In this document: positions 1 through 5,247 of the stretch, in pieces
How positions within the stretch are numbered: the stretch's first letter is position 1
Layout of the letters: every line of letters begins with the position of its first letter
Made by a program: the position numbers and the translations under genes
Assembly: GCA_029287305.1 (NCBI GenBank)
Contig: JARFRJ010000309.1
Location: 1-5,247, forward strand
Reading direction: 5' to 3'
Origin: Hyphomonas sp.
GTDB lineage: Bacteria; Pseudomonadota; Alphaproteobacteria; Caulobacterales; Hyphomonadaceae
Length of the DNA: 5,247 nucleotides
The notes under the pieces: model-generated
Databases searched by the model: none
What the model was told of the DNA's origin: nothing
What the model saw: the letters and a program-made list of their open reading frames with translations, nothing else

Positions 1-19
1 GACGGTTGAAATAAATAAT

Positions 20-115
20 CTGTAAATTTTTTGACAGATGACTATTTTTACCGCGTTTGTGACATTTTTACAGCAAAGTTTTTGAGGAAATCCTTGCATT
101 TATGCTCTATATATG
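20..115 (+). promoter_or_regulatory. Candidate promoter/operator region of the BCCT transporter gene
   Basis: This AT-rich stretch lies upstream of the transporter gene and holds the only plausible room for its promoter. A perfect TTGACA (31-36) resembles a -35 box, but no good -10 box follows at 16-18 bp. A second option is TTGAGG (82-87) with TCTATA (106-111), 18 bp apart and preceded by a TG at 103-104 like an extended -10 element. The TATATA at 108-113 overlaps it. Neither pair is a strong match, so the start of transcription is not fixed. The repeats within 20-73 could be operator sites. Promoter function is inferred from position and composition only. Confidence 0.3.
39..71 (+). repeat. 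Imperfect direct repeat TGAC(T)ATTTTTAC, about two helical turns apart
   Basis: TGACTATTTTTAC at 39-51 recurs as TGACATTTTTAC at 60-71, the copies differing by one inserted base. The copies start 21 bp apart, close to two turns of DNA, so both would face the same side of the helix. A further TGAC at 32-35 precedes them. A 7-bp inverted repeat, CTGTAAA (20-26) and TTTACAG (67-73), brackets the region. This arrangement is compatible with tandem binding of a regulator, but in AT-rich DNA such repeats can also arise by chance. Confidence 0.4.
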
Positions 116-131
116 AGGTCTAAACTTTTTA

Positions 132-148
132 TCAGTCGAAAGACTTGA
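132..148 (+). other. GAAA-tetraloop hairpin in the transporter mRNA leader
   Basis: AGTC (134-137) and GACT (142-145) pair around a GAAA loop (138-141), a GNRA-type tetraloop. Two more pairs (132-133 with 147-148) form if T146 is bulged. The hairpin ends 16 bases before the ATG, so it borders the ribosome-binding region, which has no clear Shine-Dalgarno sequence. The right arm could instead pair with AGGTCT at 116-121, including one G-U pair, giving a mutually exclusive fold. Formation in the cell is inferred; the stem is short. Confidence 0.3.
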
Positions 149-164
149 AAAGCACGGGTGTTCT

Positions 165-1769
165 ATGAACGAAATACCAAATGAATGCGAATATGAGACT
201 GACTATGAAGTCGGTCAGGATAATGTCGAGATTTTGGGCATGGATATTCATAATCCGGTGTTTTTCCTGAGCGCGGGTCTGGTGGTTTTGTTTTCGGCCA
301 TTACGCTGATATTTCCGGTTACAGCGACAGAAAGTTTAACCGCGGCCAAAACCTGGACATTGCAATCTGCCGACTGGTTTTTTGCGATCACACCTGTGGT
401 GATTTTGGTTTTCTGTCTGGCGCTGGCGATTTCTCCCTTAGGGCGTTTGCGACTGGGCGGGGCCGATGCCACACCGGATTATAAAGTACACTCCTGGGTC
501 GCGATGCTGTTTGCTGCCGGGGTTGGAATTGGCTTTATGTTTTATGGCGCGGCAGAACCGCTTGCCTATTATACTGATTGGTATGGCATGCCGCTTTCGG
601 CTGAACCGTTTACCGAAGAGGCCGAACGTCTGGCCTTTAGCGCAACCCTCTTCCATTGGGGGCTTGCCCCGTGGGCGATATATGCCGTTGCCGGGCTGTC
701 ACTGGGTTATTTTGCCTATAATAAAGGCTTGCCTTTAACGATTCGCTCTGCCTTTTATCCGGTCCTAGGTGAGCATATCTGGGGGTGGCCTGGACATTTG
801 ATTGACCTTTTTGCTGTTGTTTCGACTATCTTTGGTCTGGCCACAACCATAGGTCTGGGCGGCACACAAGCGGCCAGCGGTCTTGGATATCTATTTGGAT
901 TTGAGCCAAATATATACATTCAAATCAGCCTGATTATGACGATGTCTGCTCTGGCTGTGGCGTCTGTTCTGCGCGGCATGCATGGCGGGGTCAAATTTCT
1001 CAGTAATATGAATATGGCGATCGCGTTTGGATTGCTCGTTTTTGTGATAATCGCAGGTCCGAGCCTGTTAATCCTTACAGGGTTTGCAGAGAATCTGCTT
1101 GGCTATATCCAGGATACACCCGCCCTGACAGATTTCACCGATCGTGCTGATGTCTTATGGTTTCATGACTGGACAATATTCTACTGGGCTTGGTGGATTT
1201 CCTGGTCGCCTTTTGTCGGCATGTTCATTGCACGTATTTCAAGGGGCCGGACGGTGCGGGAGTATTTTACAGTCGTTCTGATCGCGCCTTTCACGATTTG
1301 TGTGATTTGGTTTACTGCGTTTGGCGAGACGGCGATCTGGCAGAATCAGCAAGGCGTGGGTGATTTGGGTGAGGGGGTCTCTTCTGCCTCTTTGGTCCTG
1401 TTTCAAATGTTGTCTGAATTGCCTTTTGCGCAGGTGACATCGATCATAGCGATCTTTTTGCTGATCGTGTTTATAGTTACCTCTGCTGATTCCGGTGCGT
1501 TGGTGATTGACACTATTACTTCTGGCGGCAAGACAGATGCCCCCGTCGGCCAGCGTGTTTTTTGGGCCTGTCTGCTCGGCGTTACGGCTTCCGCCTTGCT
1601 GTATGGCGGTGGAACCTCTGCCCTGTCATCGCTACAGGCGGGCACAATTGTTGCCGCGCTTCCCTTTACCTTCATTCTCTGGGTGTGCTGTCTCAGCCTT
1701 TATATCGGTATGCAGGAAGAATATAGGCTCGCGAAAACCGGGGAGCTGTATGCCGAAACATCAGCTTGA
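165..1769 (+). CDS. BCCT-family Na+-coupled betaine-type osmolyte transporter
   Basis: Inner-membrane carrier of the betaine/carnitine/choline transporter family, 534 residues with about 12 membrane segments between residues 31 and 515. The glycine-rich segment G119-V-G-I-G123 precedes FYG and EP (130-132). The aromatic box is complete: W165, W170 and Y173, plus W341, W343, W344 and W347 before SPF, matching BetP W189/W194/Y197 and W371/W373/W374/W377. F436, T439 and S440 match BetP Na2-site residues F464/T467/S468, so sodium coupling is likely. Gly123 sits where choline carriers of the BetT type have Asp, which favours betaine or a related solute such as DMSP or ectoine; the substrate is inferred. 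T221 matches BetP T246, but Leu225 replaces T250. The first 30 residues carry nine acidic and no Lys/Arg residues, and the C-terminal tail is short. The ATG at 165 has only a weak Shine-Dalgarno. It is monocistronic and convergent with gor. Confidence 0.93.
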   Translation: MNEIPNECEYETDYEVGQDNVEILGMDIHNPVFFLSAGLVVLFSAITLIFPVTATESLTAAKTWTLQSADWFFAITPVVILVFCLALAISPLGRLRLGGADATPDYKVHSWVAMLFAAGVGIGFMFYGAAEPLAYYTDWYGMPLSAEPFTEEAERLAFSATLFHWGLAPWAIYAVAGLSLGYFAYNKGLPLTIRSAFYPVLGEHIWGWPGHLIDLFAVVSTIFGLATTIGLGGTQAASGLGYLFGFEPNIYIQISLIMTMSALAVASVLRGMHGGVKFLSNMNMAIAFGLLVFVIIAGPSLLILTGFAENLLGYIQDTPALTDFTDRADVLWFHDWTIFYWAWWISWSPFVGMFIARISRGRTVREYFTVVLIAPFTICVIWFTAFGETAIWQNQQGVGDLGEGVSSASLVLFQMLSELPFAQVTSIIAIFLLIVFIVTSADSGALVIDTITSGGKTDAPVGQRVFWACLLGVTASALLYGGGTSALSSLQAGTIVAALPFTFILWVCCLSLYIGMQEEYRLAKTGELYAETSA

Positions 1770-1792
1770 GCTGGATGATGAAGACAAGGCGG

Positions 1793-1849
1793 AAAAAGCG
1801 CATATATGCCCTGCGATAGGATATGTAATCCCTGCATGTACAGCGCTTT
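1793..1849 (-). terminator. Possible weak terminator between the convergent transporter and gor genes
   Basis: AAAGCGC (1795-1801) and GCGCTTT (1843-1849) form a perfect 7-bp inverted repeat around a 41-base loop. The loop contains a small hairpin, GGAT/ATCC (1819-1831), and the palindrome GCATATATGC (1800-1809) overlaps the left arm. Read on the minus strand the stem ends in GCGC followed by five T, the layout expected of an intrinsic terminator for the gor transcript. On the plus strand only three T follow. The long loop makes this a weak candidate, kept because both genes need an end within this 91-bp gap and nothing better is visible there. Confidence 0.25.
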
Positions 1850-1860
1850 AACCGGCTTTC

Positions 1861-3234
1861 TTAACGGACCTTATGGCGCATCGTCACCAGCTCTTCGGCG
1901 ATAGAGGGATGAACCGCGCAGGTGCGGTCAAAATCCTGCTTGGTTGCGCCCATTTTGACCGCCACACCGGCTAATTGGATCATTTCGGCTGCATGTGGTG
2001 AAATAATATGTACGCCGAGCACTCTTTGATCAGAGGCGCGTACGATCAGCTTTATAAAGGCGCGCTCCTCAGAGCCAGAGACAAGGTTTTTTAAAGGTCT
2101 GAAACGGGATTGATAAATATCCACCTCGCCATATGTCTCACGGGCTTCACTTTCGGTTAACCCGACCGTTCCAACCTCTGGCTGGGTAAACACTGCCGTG
2201 GCAATATCGCTATGATCAAAGGTATGGGGCGTGCCGCCAAATTCGGTATCTGCAAAGGCATGGCCTTCGCGAATAGCGACCGGGGTCAACTGCACGCGAT
2301 TGGTGACATCGCCAACCGCCCAGATATTTTCTACATTGGTGCGCGAATAGGCATCAACTTTTATCGCGCCAGCCGCATCCAGCTCAATTCCGGCCTTATC
2401 ACAATTTAACCCAGCCGTGTTGGGACGGCGCCCGATCGCCAGCATAACATCCGATACATTCAGAGTTTCCCCCTGACTGAGATGAACACGCAAAGGCAGC
2501 TCTGCCTCGCCGCTTTGTTCAATTTTATCGATGATATTATGGCCGATAAAATTAATCCCGGCCTCGCTGAGGCCCTCCTGAACATAGGTACGCACATCTT
2601 CATCAAAGCCGCGCAGGACTTTATCCTTACGGTAGACAAGGGTTGTCTGTGCGCCAAGTCCATTGAGAATATGCGCAAATTCGACAGCGATATAGCCGCC
2701 CCCGGCAATCAGAATATGCCTCGGTAAGGTACGCATCTGAAAGATTTCATTGGAGGTTATGGTCTTCTCCACGCCCGGCATGTCGCTAGGCGTCGGGATA
2801 TAGGGGGCGCCCCCGACGGCGATGAGAATTTTCTCGGCTGTGATCGTCTGACCGGTTTTGCGCAAGAGCAAGCTATGCGGATTGAGAAATTCTGCGCGTT
2901 CTTCAAAGACGGTCACGCCAGCCGCTTTTTGTCCTTTCATATAGAGGCCGGACAGATAGCTGACTTGATCGGCGATCGCCGACATGGCTTTGGCGTGATC
3001 ATAGACGGGCTCATCAAAGCTCCAGCCATAGGCGCGCGCCTCCTTAAAGGTTTTTGGATAGGCGCTGGCATAGACCATAAGCTTTTTGGGAACGCACCCA
3101 CGAATGACGCAGGTTCCCCCCATGCGGTATTCTTCAGCTAAACCAACACGCGCCCCGGTTTCGGCGGCAATACGCGCCGCTCTTACTCCGCCAGAGCCAC
3201 CCCCGATCACAAATAGATCATAATCATAGGCCAT
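1861..3234 (-). CDS. gor: Glutathione-disulfide reductase
   Basis: Cytoplasmic FAD flavoenzyme that reduces glutathione disulfide with NADPH, 457 residues, full length for the family. The N-terminal FAD-binding motif is GGGSGG (11-16). The redox-active disulfide is C42/C47 in GTCVIRGCVPKK, the same positions as in E. coli Gor. The NADPH domain has GGGYIAVE (178-185), followed by R202 and R208 in YRKDKVLRGFD, the arginines that select NADPH over NADH. The second FAD contact is AVGD (306-309). The C-terminal dimerisation domain ends with HPSIAEE, giving the catalytic H442 and E447 that act across the dimer interface. The arginine pair and the cysteine motif separate it from lipoamide and mercuric reductases; trypanothione reductase is unlikely in bacteria. 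The ATG is supported by an AAGGAG 7 bases upstream. It is the last gene of the glmU-rpiA-gor cluster. Confidence 0.96.
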   Translation of the reverse strand: MAYDYDLFVIGGGSGGVRAARIAAETGARVGLAEEYRMGGTCVIRGCVPKKLMVYASAYPKTFKEARAYGWSFDEPVYDHAKAMSAIADQVSYLSGLYMKGQKAAGVTVFEERAEFLNPHSLLLRKTGQTITAEKILIAVGGAPYIPTPSDMPGVEKTITSNEIFQMRTLPRHILIAGGGYIAVEFAHILNGLGAQTTLVYRKDKVLRGFDEDVRTYVQEGLSEAGINFIGHNIIDKIEQSGEAELPLRVHLSQGETLNVSDVMLAIGRRPNTAGLNCDKAGIELDAAGAIKVDAYSRTNVENIWAVGDVTNRVQLTPVAIREGHAFADTEFGGTPHTFDHSDIATAVFTQPEVGTVGLTESEARETYGEVDIYQSRFRPLKNLVSGSEERAFIKLIVRASDQRVLGVHIISPHAAEMIQLAGVAVKMGATKQDFDRTCAVHPSIAEELVTMRHKVR

Positions 3235-3241
3235 CGCCCAT

Positions 3242-3247
3242 CTCCTT
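3242..3247 (-). promoter_or_regulatory. Ribosome binding site of gor
   Basis: Read on the minus strand, AAGGAG lies 7 bases before the gor ATG. This is a strong Shine-Dalgarno match with good spacing and settles the start codon. It sits in the 36-bp gap after rpiA, which shows no terminator, so gor is probably translated from the shared transcript with its own efficient initiation. Confidence 0.8.
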
Positions 3248-3270
3248 TTATTGGTTTGCTTTAGACTGGA

Positions 3271-3972
3271 TTAAAATTCAAAAATCGTTGCGCCATCTTC
3301 GCCGCCAATGATCAAGGTGCGGGCCATAGAAATAAACAAGCCATGCTCGACCACACCAGGGACCGCGCAGAGTTGGCTGGCAAGCTTTGGCGCGTCTGGT
3401 ATTTTGGAACAGTGACAATCCAGTATATAATGTCCGCCATCGGTGATAAAAGGACCCTCTTCACCCTCATCCTGACGAAGCTCTACTTTGGGCCGGGCGA
3501 TGCCGTTTTGTTCCAGTACATCAAAGATTTTTTTGGCGGTGAGGGTAAAGCCAAAAGGGATTACCTCAACGGGCAGGGGGAAGGCTCCCAAAGTGGACAC
3601 ATATTTCGATGGATCGGCAATGACGACCATATGATCACTGGCATTGGCGATGAGTTTCTCGCGCAATAAGGCGCCGCCGCCACCCTTGATGAGATCGCCG
3701 ACCTCATTGGCTTCATCGGCCCCATCCACGGTCAGATGTATTTGCTGAACCTGTTCTATGTCGATCAGGGAGATATGATGCTCAATGGCCAAATCGCGTG
3801 TTTCTTCGCTGGTCGGGACCGCGCGAATGATCAGGCCCTCTTTAATCTCTTCTGCCAGAAGTTCGATAAAATGCCTCGCCGTGGACCCGGTGCCAAGGCC
3901 GATCGTCATGCCGTCCTCGACAAAATTCAGTGCCGCGCGCGCGGCATTGCGTTTTTCCAATTCACGGTTCAT
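3271..3972 (-). CDS. rpiA: Ribose-5-phosphate isomerase A
   Basis: Cytoplasmic enzyme of the non-oxidative pentose phosphate pathway that interconverts ribulose-5-phosphate and ribose-5-phosphate, feeding nucleotide synthesis. It has 233 residues, slightly longer than the E. coli protein (219). The phosphate-binding loop is GLGTGSTA (25-32), followed by VPTSEET (52-58). The active-site block DGADE (83-87) supplies D83 and D86, and KGGGGALLREK (96-106) supplies K96 and the catalytic base E105, matching E. coli D81, D84, K94 and E103. K123 in DPSK and TDGGHYILD (177-185) are also family signatures, as is GVVEHGLF (206-213). No catalytic residue is missing. The ATG directly follows the glmU TGA, so translation is probably coupled to glmU; an AAGGAG inside the last glmU codons supports this start. 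It is not the unrelated RpiB type. Confidence 0.96.
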   Translation of the reverse strand: MNRELEKRNAARAALNFVEDGMTIGLGTGSTARHFIELLAEEIKEGLIIRAVPTSEETRDLAIEHHISLIDIEQVQQIHLTVDGADEANEVGDLIKGGGGALLREKLIANASDHMVVIADPSKYVSTLGAFPLPVEVIPFGFTLTAKKIFDVLEQNGIARPKVELRQDEGEEGPFITDGGHYILDCHCSKIPDAPKLASQLCAVPGVVEHGLFISMARTLIIGGEDGATIFEF

Positions 3973-5247
3973 TCAGGAGGGCTCCTTCGGGGTTTTTTGC
4001 GCCGCTTTGCGCGCATGCATTAGGGATCGGAATTTTGCGGCCCAGCCTGATTTGTTAAGCTGAGGCGTCCGCGTCAAGGCTAAAGCATTTTCAGGGACAT
4101 TCTGGGTCAGGACAGTTCCAGAGCCAATCATGGCCCCATCGGCAATTTTGACCGGGGCTACGAGCGCTGAATTGGAGCCGATAAAAACCCCTTTTCCGAT
4201 CTCTGTTCGATGTTTGAAAAAACCGTCATAATTGCAGAATATGGTGCCCGCCCCAATATTGCTTCCAGCGCCGACGGTTCCATCGCCCAAATAGGCCAAA
4301 TGATTGGCTTTCGCCCGATCGGCTAATTGGGTATTTTTGGTCTCGACAAAATTACCGATTTTGACAGCCTGTCCCAATTCAGTGCCGGGACGCAGACGTG
4401 CATAGGGTCCAATCACACAGTCTTCGCCGATAAGGGCCCCTTCAATATGGCTGAAGGCGCGAATGTGTGCCCCTGTTTTGATATGGACGCCCGGGCCAAA
4501 AACGACCATAGGCTCTATGGTGACATCCGCCTCAATCTGCGTATCATAAGACAGATAGACCGTCTCCGGCGCGATCAGGCTGACGCCATTATTCAATAGG
4601 TTTTGCCGGGCATGAGTTTGAAAAACAGCTTCTGCACGGGCAAGGTCCTGACGCGTATCGCATCCGATCAAGACATCTTCTGCGCAGGTTACAACCCCGC
4701 AGACTAAGGATTTGTCCCGCGCTAGGCCGACAATATCAGTAAAATAATATTCGCCCTTGGCGTTCTCATTGGTGACTTCTTCAAGGAGGGTAAAGATGGT
4801 CTGTGCGTCCCCGACCATAACACCGGAATTGCATAGATTTATTTTTAATTGCTCGGCTGAAGCTTCGCGCGCCTCAACAATTTCAACCAAATGACCCGCC
4901 TCTGTTGTGACGAGACGGCCATAGAGACCCGGCGCGGCTGTTTCAAACCCAAGCACGGCCAAAGCAGTCCCTTGTTTCAGCTTTGCAAATAAATCTTCAA
5001 TCGCCTCTGTCGGAATGAGAGGACTGTCGCCATAAAGGACAACAATATCCCCCTCGAAATCATCAAAGGCTGATTTTGCGCATTTTACAGCATGGCCCGT
5101 GCCCAAGGCTGGACTTTGTATGGCAATATTTCCAGCCCCTAAAGCCTTTATGACATGCGCTTCCAAATCCGGACTGTCCGGTGAGATCACGCCAATTATC
5201 TTTTCACACCCTACCGCATGTGCAAGTGCGATTGACCAGTCAATCGC
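3973..5247 (-). CDS. glmU: Bifunctional GlmU (GlcN-1-P acetyltransferase / GlcNAc-1-P uridyltransferase), 5' end beyond window
   Basis: Cytoplasmic enzyme making UDP-GlcNAc for peptidoglycan and lipopolysaccharide: its C-terminal domain acetylates GlcN-1-P and its N-terminal domain adds UMP. The frame stays open to 5247, so 424 residues are visible and about 30 are missing, including the nucleotide-binding LAAGKGTRM-type loop. The GTG at 5188-5190 is an internal Val codon, not the start. Numbered from the first visible residue, uridyltransferase landmarks are Q44, GTGHA (49-53), YGD with Mg ligand D74, NSG (140-142) and GEYY (165-168). The second metal ligand, Asn227 in E. coli, is Asp197 here. 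The left-handed beta-helix carries R286, K304, catalytic H316, Y319, N339, K345, S358 and R393, matching E. coli R333, K351, H363, Y366, N386, K392, S405 and R440. The helix is about 17 residues (one coil) shorter than in E. coli, and the tail after R393 is longer and basic. It is the first visible gene of the cluster. Confidence 0.95.
   Translation of the reverse strand, partial: AIDWSIALAHAVGCEKIIGVISPDSPDLEAHVIKALGAGNIAIQSPALGTGHAVKCAKSAFDDFEGDIVVLYGDSPLIPTEAIEDLFAKLKQGTALAVLGFETAAPGLYGRLVTTEAGHLVEIVEAREASAEQLKINLCNSGVMVGDAQTIFTLLEEVTNENAKGEYYFTDIVGLARDKSLVCGVVTCAEDVLIGCDTRQDLARAEAVFQTHARQNLLNNGVSLIAPETVYLSYDTQIEADVTIEPMVVFGPGVHIKTGAHIRAFSHIEGALIGEDCVIGPYARLRPGTELGQAVKIGNFVETKNTQLADRAKANHLAYLGDGTVGAGSNIGAGTIFCNYDGFFKHRTEIGKGVFIGSNSALVAPVKIADGAMIGSGTVLTQNVPENALALTRTPQLNKSGWAAKFRSLMHARKAAQKTPKEPS
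3982..3987 (-). promoter_or_regulatory. Ribosome binding site of rpiA inside the glmU 3' end
   Basis: On the minus strand AAGGAG lies within the Lys-Glu codons near the end of glmU, 9 bases before the rpiA ATG. The glmU stop and the rpiA start are immediately adjacent (TGAATG), so ribosomes finishing glmU stop right at the rpiA start. This supports both the rpiA start and translational coupling. Confidence 0.75.

Noticed and set aside
1800..1809. Palindrome GCATATATGC as a regulator binding site
   Set aside because: It lies between two convergent gene ends, far from any start, and short AT-centred palindromes are common by chance.
1507..1851. Plus-strand open frame of 114 codons running past the transporter stop
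   Set aside because: It overlaps the 3' half of the transporter in another frame, has no recognisable domain and no Shine-Dalgarno; it is an out-of-frame shadow.
3736..4063. Two plus-strand open frames antisense to rpiA and the glmU end
   Set aside because: They lie opposite strongly conserved coding sequence, lack family features and overlap each other in different frames.
4010..4560. Repetitive pattern in the GlmU C-terminal half
   Set aside because: It reflects the hexapeptide repeats of the left-handed beta-helix acetyltransferase fold, not a DNA repeat or mobile element.
4327..4599. Plus-strand open frame antisense to the GlmU beta-helix region
   Set aside because: It is the complement of conserved hexapeptide-repeat coding sequence, with no recognisable protein features of its own.
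5188..5190. GTG as the start codon of a shorter GlmU
   Set aside because: The frame continues without a stop to the window edge, and its 19 extra codons give residues that fit the GlmU N-terminal domain. The true start lies outside the window.

Overview
The window looks like an ordinary housekeeping segment of an alphaproteobacterial chromosome. It holds one rightward gene (a BCCT-family osmolyte transporter) facing a leftward cluster of three genes, glmU (cut by the window edge), rpiA and gor. The alphaproteobacterial assignment is an inference. GlmU has a left-handed beta-helix about one coil shorter than the E. coli protein, which I recall as typical of alphaproteobacterial GlmU, and RpiA and glutathione reductase also look alphaproteobacterial. 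Base composition is moderate and similar in all genes, with no sign of recent transfer. A sodium-coupled compatible-solute carrier would fit an aquatic or saline habitat, but this is weak evidence.

Layout. Positions 1-164 are an AT-rich non-coding leader with a direct repeat, an inverted repeat, weak promoter-like elements and a small GAAA-capped hairpin just before the transporter start. Positions 165-1769 (+) encode a complete 534-residue BCCT transporter. Positions 1770-1860 form a short convergent intergenic region with a possible weak terminator. Positions 1861-3234 (-) encode glutathione reductase, 3271-3972 (-) ribose-5-phosphate isomerase A, and 3973-5247 (-) the bifunctional GlmU, which runs off the right edge and lacks roughly its first 30 residues.

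The three leftward genes look like one transcription unit. The glmU stop codon directly abuts the rpiA ATG, and 36 bp without a terminator separate rpiA from gor. GlmU makes UDP-GlcNAc for peptidoglycan and lipopolysaccharide. RpiA works in the non-oxidative pentose phosphate pathway, and Gor spends NADPH, which the oxidative branch of that pathway supplies, to keep glutathione reduced. The transporter is probably regulated separately.

I found no mobile element, CRISPR array, RNA gene or novel multi-gene system. The points most worth a second look are an Asn-to-Asp change at a presumed metal-ligand position of GlmU, the repeat-rich transporter leader, and the transporter's acidic N-terminus and short C-terminal tail.
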